Positions 31,458 through 39,488 of a stretch of DNA of 64,000 bases are shown here, one piece after another. This DNA is from Curtobacterium sp. MCBA15_008 (lineage in GTDB: Bacteria > Actinomycetota > Actinomycetes > Actinomycetales > Microbacteriaceae). The notes below the pieces were generated by a model. That model was given only the letters and a program-made list of their open reading frames with translations, ran no database searches and had not been told where the DNA came from. A program made the position numbers and the translations under genes. The DNA lies in assembly GCF_001865065.1 (NCBI RefSeq), contig NZ_MJGN01000056.1:195851-259850 (forward strand), read 5' to 3'. Within the stretch, counting starts at the first letter, position 1; each line of letters opens with the position of its first letter.

Positions 31458-32999
31458 TCAGGACCGGCCGAGCCAGATCGGGTTGGAGAGTGCCGCCATC
31501 GCACCGAGCTGGACGTCGGGTCCCATCGCGGTTCCGTTGCCTGCGCTGCCGTCGCTCCTCGGATGGCGGACCTCCACGCGGACGTACGCCGCGAGCGACG
31601 GCGTCGTCGTCCAGGTGATCGTCCCCAGCCCACTGGGCGGAAGCGAGGTCTGTTGCATCTGCCCTTCGTCGGTCATGAACCGGACGACGCCCGAGGGCAC
31701 GCCCCGGACCGTGACCGTGACCGTGACCCGCGCAGTGGTAGGTGCGGCGAGCCGCTCGCCGATGCCTGCCCGGTGTGCGCCTGCCGTCGCCAGGACGTCG
31801 AGGTCCACATCCGACGACTCCGCGATCCAGGAGTGCCCAACACGCAGTCCCGCAGTCAACGCGGTCGCTGCGAGCCGGTCTGCTCGGACGACGTTGTGGG
31901 GCAGGCCGACCACTTGCGGCTCACTGTGCGCGTCGCTGTTGCCCATCGCCGGGAGCCAGCCCTGTCCTGTGCGAGCGTGGGTGACGAGCATGCCGTCCCA
32001 CATCTCCACCGCCATCTCGTCGTCGATGGTCCAGGGGCCGTTCCAGACTTCGAGGGCGTCCGCGTCGTCGTAGCCGAACTTCCATCGGCAACCGACGTAC
32101 GGGCAGAACGGGTGTGCGGGCACGACGATCCCGCCTGCTCGTCGGATCTGCCGGGCGGCGCGGGGGAGTGCGTCGTCTCGGGAGCGGTACCGCCAGTCGA
32201 TCCAAGTGGAGGGAGCGATGCCGAGCGCGAGGTAGTGGCCGTTGCGGGTGGTGACCTCCTCGCCGGTGACGATGAGGAGGTCGTCTCCGGCGAGCGGACC
32301 CCACACGGCGTGCGCGGACGACGTGTTGTGGTCGGTACTGACGATGAAGTCGAGTCCGGCGGTGCGCGCCGCCGCCGCGAGCTCCTCGGGTGTGCGCTTC
32401 CCGTCGGAGTGGACGGTGTGCACATGCGCGTCACCTCGGTACCAACCCGCGCCCGTGCCCGCAACGGACTGCGGCGGGTACGCCGGACGGAACGGGGCGT
32501 CCGGCGTCCCGAAGTCGAGCGTCACCTGCACCTCGTAGTCCAGGCCCTGCGGAGCGATCTGGTACGGCCCGAGTGCGACGTGCCAGGTGCCCTTCCCGAC
32601 CGGACCGGGAAGGTAGCCCGGCGTGGCGTCCGACGCGCTGATGGTGAACTCGGTGCGGGCGCCTCCTGACCAGCCTCGGAACCCCGGACTGCTGACGTCG
32701 ATGCCGCGCTGGTCGAAGGCGCCGATGTCGCACGAGTTGCCGGGCACACCGTCGGCGACCGGAGGTCGGTCGTAGGAGTAGCGCACGGTGATCCGCCGCG
32801 CCCCGGACGGCACCACGACGGGCAGGTAGACCCAGTCCGCCGCTCCGTTCGCGAGGTGGCCGGTGATCGTCTTCGTCTGCACGGCGGGTGTTCGTGTCGT
32901 CGCGACGGCCGGGTCGAAGGACATCGCATCGAGCACGACGGCGGTTCCGGCCACGGCGCCGGCGGTGAGGACGGTGCGTCGAGTGAGCGAGTGAGCCAT
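31458..32999 (-). CDS. CehA/McbA-type PHP metallohydrolase, Tat-exported
   Basis: A 513-residue exported protein. RRTVLTAGAVAGTAVVLDA is a twin-arginine signal. A beta-sandwich region (45-180) precedes a PHP metal domain: DAHVHTVHSDGKRTPEEL (HVH at 192-194), STDHNTSS (222-227), the PAHPF motif and GNSDAHSEPQ give the expected metal ligands. CehA/McbA relatives hydrolyse carbaryl esters, and others act as phosphoesterases; the substrate here is unknown. A C-terminal beta domain follows. It is divergent from a small membrane gene at 33143. Confidence 0.8.
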   Translation of the reverse strand: MAHSLTRRTVLTAGAVAGTAVVLDAMSFDPAVATTRTPAVQTKTITGHLANGAADWVYLPVVVPSGARRITVRYSYDRPPVADGVPGNSCDIGAFDQRGIDVSSPGFRGWSGGARTEFTISASDATPGYLPGPVGKGTWHVALGPYQIAPQGLDYEVQVTLDFGTPDAPFRPAYPPQSVAGTGAGWYRGDAHVHTVHSDGKRTPEELAAAARTAGLDFIVSTDHNTSSAHAVWGPLAGDDLLIVTGEEVTTRNGHYLALGIAPSTWIDWRYRSRDDALPRAARQIRRAGGIVVPAHPFCPYVGCRWKFGYDDADALEVWNGPWTIDDEMAVEMWDGMLVTHARTGQGWLPAMGNSDAHSEPQVVGLPHNVVRADRLAATALTAGLRVGHSWIAESSDVDLDVLATAGAHRAGIGERLAAPTTARVTVTVTVRGVPSGVVRFMTDEGQMQQTSLPPSGLGTITWTTTPSLAAYVRVEVRHPRSDGSAGNGTAMGPDVQLGAMAALSNPIWLGRS

Positions 33000-33130
33000 G
33001 TGCCCGATGGTTCACAGGTGGAATGAACCCGGTCTGAATGGTGACTTGCGGCGACGTGAAGAGCGGACGCCCCCGAAGCGTGAAGCCGCATGACTTCTGC
33101 TGCAGCTGCCCGGCCGGCCGGGTCCGGACC

Positions 33131-33143
33131 TACGCTCGTGCCG
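33131..33143 (+). promoter_or_regulatory. -10 element for leaderless small membrane protein
   Basis: TACGCT at 33131-33136 ends 6 nt before GTG 33143, the same hexamer as before the VOC gene. Confidence 0.5.
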
Positions 33144-33358
33144 TGAGCGAGATCGGTGAGCCTGAGCCCGCGCCGCCGGGGACGTGGACGACGAGGTACC
33201 GGATTCCGGTCGCTGTCGGAAGCGGCTTCCTGACCCTGCTGTGCTGCTGGCTGCTGTTCACCGGCGGGACGACGGAGAAGTGGGTCGGCGGGGTCGGGCT
33301 GGTCGCTCTCGTGCTCTGGGTGTTCGTGTTCCGGATGCTCCACCGCCGCGGCTACTGA
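33143..33358 (+). CDS. 71-residue membrane protein, two helices
   Basis: Starts at GTG 33143 behind a well-placed -10 box. Two helices (IPVAVGSGFLTLLCCWLLFTG and WVGGVGLVALVLWVFVFRML) and a basic end (HRRGY). No family is recognised. The next gene starts 7 bases downstream and is probably cotranscribed. Confidence 0.6.
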   Translation: MSEIGEPEPAPPGTWTTRYRIPVAVGSGFLTLLCCWLLFTGGTTEKWVGGVGLVALVLWVFVFRMLHRRGY

Positions 33359-33365
33359 GCTCGTC

Positions 33366-33671
33366 GTGGCTGCGACGGGTCTCCTCACGACGAGCGTCGC
33401 GATCCTGGTCGGGACGGTCGCGCTCTTCGTGTGGCGTGCGCGGAACCCGGTCTGGGTCCGTGACGCGCAGCTCACCCAGAACGCCAGCCCCGTGACCAGC
33501 GTGCTCCTGCTCGCGCTCGGCGTCCTCGTCGCCGCGGTCGTCCTCGCCTTCGGGATCATCTTGATCAGGACCGGCCACAGCGTCGTCGGGTGGGCGATGG
33601 TCTGTCTCGCTGCGGCCAGGCTGGTGCACGCATCGGTCGCCGTCTGGATCCGACGACGCCCGCTGTCGTGA
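33366..33671 (+). CDS. 101-residue membrane protein, three helices
   Basis: Helices LLTTSVAILVGTVALFVWRA, PVTSVLLLALGVLVAAVVLAFGIILI and VGWAMVCLAAARLVHASVAVW, with short polar loops. GTG start 7 bases after the preceding small membrane gene. No family is recognised; the pair may form one membrane complex, which is inference. Confidence 0.55.
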   Translation: MAATGLLTTSVAILVGTVALFVWRARNPVWVRDAQLTQNASPVTSVLLLALGVLVAAVVLAFGIILIRTGHSVVGWAMVCLAAARLVHASVAVWIRRRPLS

Positions 33672-33733
33672 TGGCGTCCGCGACCGAAGGTTCGGGGCAG
33701 ATCGGCTTCCGGCACGCTCGTTCCCGTACCTCG

Positions 33734-33746
33734 TAGGGTGGCTCGG
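33734..33746 (+). promoter_or_regulatory. -10 element for leaderless DUF402 gene
   Basis: TAGGGT at 33734-33739 ends 6 nt before GTG 33746. Confidence 0.5.
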
Positions 33747-34306
33747 TGGCCGCACCTGCCGAGGAACCCGCCGTCGTGACGATCGTGAAACGGAAGCGTC
33801 CCGAGGGCACGCGGTCGTGGCGAGGGTACGTCGTCGCCGTCGACGAGCGCGGGACGTGGGTCTTCACCCCCGCAGGGAGTACCCACACCGGCACCGATCG
33901 TTCCGGTCTGACCTCGACCTGCGAGGTCGCGCAGGACGACCAGGGACGGGGGCGGCATTCGATCGTCCTGCTTCCCCACGCTGCTTGGTTCGTCGCGCAC
34001 TGGGTGCTCGACTCGGAGTACGTCGTGCACGTCGACATCGCAACGCCGCCAGCGCGGTCCGGTGCGGTCTGGTCGTTCGACGACCTCGAGCTCGATCCGC
34101 TGCTCCTGCAGGACGGCTCCTTCGTGGTTGATGACGAAGACGAGTTCGCCGCCGCCTGCGCGGACGGCCGCATCTCCGGGACCGAGCGCGAGGCCGCGTT
34201 GCTCGCTGTCGAAGCACTGCGGATCGAGTTCGTCAGTGGGGCGCTGGTGACCGACGGTCGTGATCACCTCCGTGCAAGCGCCGCGCGCCCGCTCGCACGG
34301 CTGTGA
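33746..34306 (+). CDS. DUF402-family protein
   Basis: A 186-residue protein with the DUF402/FomD-like fold: VTIVKRKRPEGTRSWRGYVVAVDERGTWVFTPAGS, then HAAWFVAHWVLDSEYVVHVDIATPP and WSFDDLELDPLLLQDGSFVVDDEDEF. The last motif, with its row of acidic residues, corresponds to the metal-binding region of FomD-like nucleotidyl-phosphonate or nucleoside diphosphate hydrolases. The true substrate is unknown. A GCCA microsatellite begins right after its stop. Confidence 0.75.
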   Translation: MAAPAEEPAVVTIVKRKRPEGTRSWRGYVVAVDERGTWVFTPAGSTHTGTDRSGLTSTCEVAQDDQGRGRHSIVLLPHAAWFVAHWVLDSEYVVHVDIATPPARSGAVWSFDDLELDPLLLQDGSFVVDDEDEFAAACADGRISGTEREAALLAVEALRIEFVSGALVTDGRDHLRASAARPLARL

Positions 34307-34308
34307 TC

Positions 34309-34410
<102 letters not shown>

Positions 34411-34429
34411 CTGACTCTGGCACCGGTTG

Positions 34430-34474
34430 TTGACCGTGCAGTCAGTTCGGGCGTACCTTGACTGTATGGTCAAG
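34430..34474 (+). promoter_or_regulatory. Promoter with two palindromic TetR-type operators
   Basis: TTGACC (34430-34435) and TACCTT (34454-34459) are spaced by 18 bp, and ATG 34466 follows 6 nt later. A perfect palindrome, CTTGACTGTATGGTCAAG (34457-34474), covers the start site, and a related imperfect one, TTGACCGTGCAGTCA (34430-34444), covers the -35. A TetR gene is second in the operon, so autorepression is predicted. Confidence 0.7.
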
Positions 34475-34864
34475 AGCGAGGCACACAGCGGACCTGCTCC
34501 CTTGCGGGTCGCCGGGGCCTTCGTGTGGTCGTACGTCGCCCTCGTCGCCCTGACCCTGGTGGCGCTGCTCGTGCTCAGCGTCGCTGGTCCGCCGGATGCG
34601 AGCGCGAACGCCTGGGGGCACGCCGTGGTCGTCGCGGTGTTCGCCGTCGTCCTTCCGCTTCGACTTCGTGGCGCTCGCGCGGGGAAGCGGAGCGCGGTGC
34701 GCGCTCTGGGGCTCATCGCAGCCGCGTTGTTCGTGGTGAACGTGGTCGAGGCGCTCATCCCGTCGTTCGTCCCCGGATGGATGCGACTCGAGATGCTCGT
34801 GATCGCCGTGCTGATGGTCGGCATCGTGCTCGACGTCACTCGGTGGGCCGTCCGGAGGCGCTGA
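34466..34864 (+). CDS. Small membrane protein in tetR operon
   Basis: A 132-residue protein with four helices (VAGAFVWSYVALVALTLVALLVLSV, WGHAVVVAVFAVVLPLRL, VRALGLIAAALFVVNVVEALIP, MLVIAVLMVGIVLDVTRW). I do not recognise a family. The ATG lies inside the palindromic operator and directly after the -10, so its mRNA is leaderless. TetR follows 3 bases after the stop. In comparable operons such small membrane proteins are efflux components or accessory proteins; that role is inferred. Confidence 0.7.
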   Translation: MVKSEAHSGPAPLRVAGAFVWSYVALVALTLVALLVLSVAGPPDASANAWGHAVVVAVFAVVLPLRLRGARAGKRSAVRALGLIAAALFVVNVVEALIPSFVPGWMRLEMLVIAVLMVGIVLDVTRWAVRRR

Positions 34865-34867
34865 CCG

Positions 34868-35506
34868 ATGCAGGAGGCAGTCATCGACGGAGCAGGTGGC
34901 CGGAAGCGCCGGAGTCCCGACGAGCGGCGGCAGGAGATCATCAGTGCCACGACCGCCCTGGTTGCCGAGTCCGGGTACGCCAACGCGACCCTGACCGAGA
35001 TCACCCAGCGAGCCGGGGTGTCGAAGGGGCTCCTCTGGCACTACTTCCGCGACCGCGACGACCTCATGCACCGAGCGGTCGCGTTCCTCGCGGGGGAGTT
35101 GCGGGCTGGACTCGTCGCGGATGTGGACGTCACGGCTCCAGCGGTCGACGTGATCCGCGCGGTCTTCACACGGACAGCGATGTTCACCCGAACGCATCAG
35201 CAGGAGATCGAGGCACTCGACCAGATCGTCCACAACCTCCGCACTTCTGACGGTCGACGTCGCATCACGACGCTCGACTACGAGGACATCTACGACGAAC
35301 ACGCGGCCCTCCTCGCCCGCGGCCAGTCCGAAGGCTCGATCCGGGCGGGGGACGTGCGCCTGTTCGCCGTCACCTACCAGTCGCTGATCGACGGGATGAT
35401 CGGTCATCTGCAGGCGCACCCGGAGGTCGACCCGATCGGCTACTCCGACCAGGTCGCCACCGTGTTCCTCCTCGGCACAGCGCACCACGACCCGACCCGA
35501 CGGTGA
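34868..35506 (+). CDS. TetR-family transcriptional regulator
   Basis: A 212-residue repressor. The helix-turn-helix is ERRQEIISATTALVAESGYANATLTEITQRAGVSKGLLWHYFRDRDDLMHRAV (about 19-71), with the tetR-type Y-F after the recognition helix. The ligand-binding half is all helical. It probably binds the two palindromes at 34430-34474 and controls its own operon with the membrane protein; the inducer is unknown. Confidence 0.88.
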   Translation: MQEAVIDGAGGRKRRSPDERRQEIISATTALVAESGYANATLTEITQRAGVSKGLLWHYFRDRDDLMHRAVAFLAGELRAGLVADVDVTAPAVDVIRAVFTRTAMFTRTHQQEIEALDQIVHNLRTSDGRRRITTLDYEDIYDEHAALLARGQSEGSIRAGDVRLFAVTYQSLIDGMIGHLQAHPEVDPIGYSDQVATVFLLGTAHHDPTRR

Positions 35507-35515
35507 GGCGACGGC

Positions 35516-36082
35516 ATGACCGGAACACACGGAGCTCGGATACGTCCGGCCACCCGCAGCGACGTCGGCCCGATCGACGCGGTCGAGACGGCGGCGTTCG
35601 GACACGAGGCCGACCACGTGAGACCACTCGTACACGCTCTCCGCAAGACCGAAGCGTCGGTGCTGGAACTCGTCGCCGAAGACGACGACGGAGAACTCAT
35701 CGGGCACGTGATGCTGTCACGAGGATGGTTGGACGCGCCGGCGTCGCTGGTGACCGTTCGCGTGCTGAGTCCGCTCGCGGTCGCGCCCGATCGGCAACGC
35801 CAGGGCATCGGCCGTCGACTGATCGAACACGCGGTCGAGGACAGCGAGGAAGCGTTCAGCCCCGCCGTGTTCCTCGAGGGCGACCCGCGCTACTACGCTG
35901 CATCGGGCTTCGCGCCAGCGAGCTCACGCGGGTTCCGGTCGCCGTCGACACGGATCCCGGAACCTGCGTTCCAGGTCCGCACCCTCACCGCGTACGAGCC
36001 GTGGATGACCGGAACGCTGGTCTACCCGGAGGCCTTCTGGGCGACGGACACCGTCGGACTCCGACGACGACCGCTTCCCTGA
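35516..36082 (+). CDS. GNAT-family N-acetyltransferase
   Basis: A 188-residue acetyltransferase. IRPATRSDVGPIDAVETAAFG starts the fold, and SPLAVAPDRQRQGIGRRLIEHAVED is the acetyl-CoA pyrophosphate loop (Q/RxxGxG/A). RYYAASGFAPASSRGF is the usual beta-6 region of YhbS-like members. The substrate is unknown. It starts 9 bases after tetR and probably belongs to the same operon. Confidence 0.85.
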   Translation: MTGTHGARIRPATRSDVGPIDAVETAAFGHEADHVRPLVHALRKTEASVLELVAEDDDGELIGHVMLSRGWLDAPASLVTVRVLSPLAVAPDRQRQGIGRRLIEHAVEDSEEAFSPAVFLEGDPRYYAASGFAPASSRGFRSPSTRIPEPAFQVRTLTAYEPWMTGTLVYPEAFWATDTVGLRRRPLP

Positions 36083-36085
36083 GGA

Positions 36086-36598
36086 CTACCGACCCCGCAC
36101 CTCGAGGAACCCGAGCGCCAGGCGAACCGTCTCCTCGAGCCGCTGCGTGCTGTCGACGACGAGTCGGTCATCGGTGCGGGGCTCGTACTCATCGGCGGTG
36201 CGCTGCACCTCGTCCCACGTCGGCAGCGTGAACCCGGGGATGTCGTTCGCGCGCTCCTCCACGCGGCGACGGTGTTCGTCGACGTCCGGACACGTCACCT
36301 CGATCAGGCGGAGCGGGACCCCGGCGGCGTCCGCCGTCGCCACCCAGCCGGCCCGAGCGGCCTCGACGCCGCTCACCGCGTCGGCGATGACCATCCGGCC
36401 GCGCCGCAGGTTCGGCACCGCGATCGCGTGCATGACCGAGTACGCGGCGATCCCGGACTGGTCGCGCGGGATCCCGTACTTCCACATCGCGCCCTCGATC
36501 GCATCGACGCGCAACGTCAGCGCGGGCACACGCTCCGCGATCGCAGCGGACAACGTCGACTTCCCCGCACCGGGGAGACCACAGACCTGGACCAGCAT
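36086..36598 (-). CDS. P-loop AAA-type kinase
   Basis: A 170-residue small-molecule kinase. QVCGLPGAGKSTLSAAIAE is Walker A at the N-terminus; RVDAIEGAMW and GRMVIADAVSGVEAARAGW provide substrate and Walker B-like regions; HRRRVEERAND resembles an Arg-rich lid. Size and layout fit the predicted kinase group of AAA_33 proteins. ATG 36598 has GAAGGGG six bases upstream, so I prefer it to the in-frame start at 36619. Convergent with the acetyltransferase gene. Confidence 0.75.
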   Translation of the reverse strand: MLVQVCGLPGAGKSTLSAAIAERVPALTLRVDAIEGAMWKYGIPRDQSGIAAYSVMHAIAVPNLRRGRMVIADAVSGVEAARAGWVATADAAGVPLRLIEVTCPDVDEHRRRVEERANDIPGFTLPTWDEVQRTADEYEPRTDDRLVVDSTQRLEETVRLALGFLEVRGR

Positions 36599-36656
36599 CG
36601 ACAACCCCTTCGTCAGCATGCGTCGCCTGTCTACCGTCCGACGGTCCGTCGCGTTG

Positions 36657-37682
36657 TCAAACCGAGGGCATCGGCGCCCACCCGAGTTCCGGCCCGAGAC
36701 GCTCCGCGATGTCCGTGATGATCTGGGCGTAGTCGTCGGGCTCGAACGAGAACGGCAGCGCGAAGGCGACCTCGGTGACCGCCTGGTACCCGGCGTCGGC
36801 GCGCAGGCGGTCGGCGATCTCGACGGAGGGACCGACGAGGTCGGCGGCGAAGAGCATCCCCGCCGGCCCCTGCGGCACGCCGACGCGTCCCGAGCGCCCG
36901 TCGACGTACGCGCGGTAGCGGGCCTCCTGCTCGGACGTCGCGGTGTCGGTCGGGATGACCACCAGGCCCTGCGAGACCCGCGCGGCGCCGGGGTCGGGGT
37001 GGACGTCGAGGTAGGCGTCGATCTGCGCCCGCTGGTTCGTGGCGAAGTCCGTGCCGACCTCGCTGCGCGTCACGCTCGAGGTCAGCAGGTGGAAGCCGTT
37101 CTCGCCGGCCCACACCGCCGACTTGGTGCTGCCGGTTCCGTACCAGATGCGGTCGGCCAGGCCGGCGCTGTGCGGCTGGACGGTCTGCGCGAACTCCTCG
37201 ATGCCGCGCCGCTCGACGGTGTCGGTGACCGGGTCGCCGCGCACGAGGTCGCGGAACCGCAGCAGACGGTCGTTCCCGAGGTCCTCCTGGTCGGCGGTGT
37301 CGGGGTACAGCGCCTCGCGGTACAGGTCGTAGTGCATCGGGGTGCCGACCGAGGAGCCCGGGTTCAGTCGACCGCCCAGCAGGACGTCGACGGTGCCCAG
37401 GTCCTCGGCGAGCCGGAAGGGGTTCTCCGCGCCGATCGGCGTGACGGCGGTGCCGAGGTCGATCCGCGACGTCCGCTGCGAGGCCGCTGCCATCACCGCG
37501 ACCGGGGAGGAGATGCCGTGCTGCAGGTGCCGGTGCCGCAGCCAGGCGCTGTCGAAGCCGAGTGCCTCGGCGCGCTCGACGACCCGGAGTGTGTCCTCGT
37601 GGCCCTCGGAGGGTCGGGCGGGGTCGAACGACCCGATGGTCAGGAAGCCGAGCCGTGCCAGGGGAGTTCCGTCGAGGGGCAT
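36657..37682 (-). CDS. LLM-class flavin-dependent oxidoreductase
   Basis: A 341-residue luciferase-like monooxygenase. Typical segments are LGFLTIGSFD, RAEALGFDSAWLRHRHLQHGISSPVAVMAAASQRTSRIDLGTAVTPIG, GGRLNPGSSVGTP and RIWYGTGSTKSAVWAGENGFHL. The group oxidises organic substrates with FMNH2 or F420H2; the substrate is unknown. ATG 37682 is preceded by CACGAT ending 6 nt upstream on the minus strand, again a leaderless layout. The frame upstream of 37682 runs into a REP-like palindrome. Confidence 0.82.
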   Translation of the reverse strand: MPLDGTPLARLGFLTIGSFDPARPSEGHEDTLRVVERAEALGFDSAWLRHRHLQHGISSPVAVMAAASQRTSRIDLGTAVTPIGAENPFRLAEDLGTVDVLLGGRLNPGSSVGTPMHYDLYREALYPDTADQEDLGNDRLLRFRDLVRGDPVTDTVERRGIEEFAQTVQPHSAGLADRIWYGTGSTKSAVWAGENGFHLLTSSVTRSEVGTDFATNQRAQIDAYLDVHPDPGAARVSQGLVVIPTDTATSEQEARYRAYVDGRSGRVGVPQGPAGMLFAADLVGPSVEIADRLRADAGYQAVTEVAFALPFSFEPDDYAQIITDIAERLGPELGWAPMPSV

Positions 37683-37729
37683 GCTCCGATCGTGCCAGAC
37701 CACGGGGAACAGCAGGAGGGCGTGCGCGG

Positions 37730-37779
37730 TGACGGCCTGGAGGCGCGGGGCGGGCCCGCACCGCGCCTCCAGGCCGTCA
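37730..37779 (+). repeat. REP-like palindrome, 19-bp perfect arms
   Basis: TGACGGCCTGGAGGCGCGG (37730-37748) is mirrored exactly at 37761-37779 around a 12-base loop. It belongs to the same family as the elements at 4571 and 50448 and lies between divergent genes. Confidence 0.85.
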
Positions 37780-37964
37780 GCCGGTTGGGTCCAGGGCACG
37801 CGGCGGCGCGCGCGGGCCGCATCGCGGTCCCTCGAAGAGGGGACCGACGTTTACCGGACTGCCAGGTGAACGCGCATCTTCGGCCCCTAGGGTCGCGCCA
37901 AGCGCAAACGCGTGAACTCACTCGCATTGGTTGAAGGACCGATCCGTACCGGAAGGCGGTCCTG

Positions 37965-39074
37965 ATGACCACCACTCCGCTCGCACCGGGTTACACCCGC
38001 ACCACCCCTGGGACGGGGAGCCGCAAGGGCACCTCGACCTACTCTGCGCTCCTGGCGCAGGTGAAGGAGAACGGCCTGCTGCAACGTCGCACCGGGTTCT
38101 ACTGGGCACTGTTCGGCTCCCTGGCCGGCACCCTCGCCCTCACCTGGGTCGCGTTCGCGTTCCTCGGCGACTCCTGGTTCCAGCTCATCGTGGCGGGCGC
38201 GCTCGGCGTGCTCTTCACGCAGTTCGCGTTCCTCTCGCACGAGGCCGCACACCGACAGGTCTTCGCGTCGCAGCGGTGGAACGACCACGCCGGTCGCTAC
38301 ATCGGCACGTTCCTCGTCGGCCTCAGCTACTCGTGGTGGATGAACAAGCACACGCGCCACCACGGCAACCCGAACACCGTCGGCAAGGACCCCGACATCA
38401 TGCCGGACGGCGTCCGGTTCCTGCCGGAGGACGCCGCCGCCGTGCGCGGACCCCTGATGAAGACGTTCATGCGGTTCCAGGGCTGGCTGTTCTTCCCCCT
38501 GCTGACGCTCGAGGGCATCAACCTGCACCGGTACGCCGTGATGTCGGTCGTCACCGGCAACGGCACCAAGGCCGACGTCAAGCACCGCATCATCGAGGGC
38601 GCGCTGCTCGTGGCCCGCTTCGCCATCTACCTGACCGTCGTGTTCTGGTTCCTGCCGTTCGGCATGGCGTGCGCGTTCCTCGGGGTGCAGCTCGCCGTCT
38701 TCGGCGTGATGATGGGCGCCTCGTTCGCCCCGAACCACAAGGGCATGCCGACCATCGCGCACGACGCCAAGGTCGACTTCTTCTCCCGCCAGGTGCGCAC
38801 CTCGCGCAACATTCGCGGCGGCTGGTGGGTCTCGTTCCTCATGGGCGGCCTGAACTACCAGGTCGAGCACCACCTGTTCCCGTCGATGCCGCGACCGGCG
38901 CTGAAGCAGGCCCGCCTGCTCGTCCGCGACCACTGCGACACGCTCGACGTGCCCTACACCGAGACCACGCTGTTGCGCTCGTACGGCATCGTCGTCCGGT
39001 ACCTGAACCGGGTCGGGCTCGCCGCCCGTGACCCGTTCGCCTGCCCGATGGTCGCGCAGCTGCGCATCCACTGA
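37965..39074 (+). CDS. Membrane fatty-acid desaturase
   Basis: A 369-residue di-iron desaturase. Three histidine boxes are intact: HEAAH (92-96), HTRHH (129-133) and QVEHH (299-303), the last typical of front-end and acyl-lipid desaturases. Four or more membrane segments surround them (FLGDSWFQLIVAGALGVLFTQFAFLS; FAIYLTVVFWFLPFGMACAFLGVQLAVFGVMMG). It inserts a double bond into membrane fatty acids and needs an electron donor not seen here. RBS GGAAGG lies 8 bases before the ATG. A cold-shock gene follows after 16 bases, fitting a cold-response pair. Confidence 0.9.
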   Translation: MTTTPLAPGYTRTTPGTGSRKGTSTYSALLAQVKENGLLQRRTGFYWALFGSLAGTLALTWVAFAFLGDSWFQLIVAGALGVLFTQFAFLSHEAAHRQVFASQRWNDHAGRYIGTFLVGLSYSWWMNKHTRHHGNPNTVGKDPDIMPDGVRFLPEDAAAVRGPLMKTFMRFQGWLFFPLLTLEGINLHRYAVMSVVTGNGTKADVKHRIIEGALLVARFAIYLTVVFWFLPFGMACAFLGVQLAVFGVMMGASFAPNHKGMPTIAHDAKVDFFSRQVRTSRNIRGGWWVSFLMGGLNYQVEHHLFPSMPRPALKQARLLVRDHCDTLDVPYTETTLLRSYGIVVRYLNRVGLAARDPFACPMVAQLRIH

Positions 39075-39090
39075 CGCCGTGCTGACGACC

Positions 39091-39300
39091 ATGCCCACCG
39101 GCACCGTGAAGTGGTTCGACCACAACAAGGGCTTCGGCTTCATCACGCCGGACGACGGCTCGGAAGAGCTCTTCGCCCACTTCTCGAGCATCGTCGTGAC
39201 GACGGGCTACCGCTCGCTCGAGGAGCACGACCGGGTCCGGTTCGACGTCGGACCCGGCAAGAAGGGCCCGGAAGCGGCCAACATCTCGATCATCCGCTGA
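39091..39300 (+). CDS. cspA: Cold-shock protein
   Basis: A 69-residue single cold-shock domain: TGTVKWFDHNKGFGFITPDDG carries RNP1 and LFAHFSSI carries RNP2, then GYRSLEEHDRVRFDVGPGKKGPEAANI. It binds single-stranded RNA or DNA. It follows the desaturase after 16 bases, so the two may share a transcript. ATG 39091 matches the family's usual start. Confidence 0.93.
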   Translation: MPTGTVKWFDHNKGFGFITPDDGSEELFAHFSSIVVTTGYRSLEEHDRVRFDVGPGKKGPEAANISIIR

Positions 39301-39319
39301 ACAGTCAGCAGCACCACCA

Positions 39320-39367
39320 CAGCCGGGGTCCCCGCTGAGCCGAAAGGCGCAGCGCGGGCCCCGGCTG
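39320..39367 (+). terminator. Hairpin after cspA, probable terminator
   Basis: CAGCCGGGGTCCCCGCT (39320-39336) pairs with AGCGCGGGCCCCGGCTG (39351-39367), with two mismatches. There is no T-run. Confidence 0.5.
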
Positions 39368-39488
39368 CGGTGTCTCGCCGGGATCGGCGGCTTCCCGCAC
39401 CGGCCTCCGGAGCGGGCGCGGTGTCCGCGGAGCGCGGGTTACCGTCGGAGCAACCATCGTCCACCCCGCAGCATGGTGAGGGGACCAC

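Noticed and set aside
30897..32669. A 590-residue plus-strand frame
   Set aside because: It crosses three minus-strand genes with clear domains and has no motif of its own.
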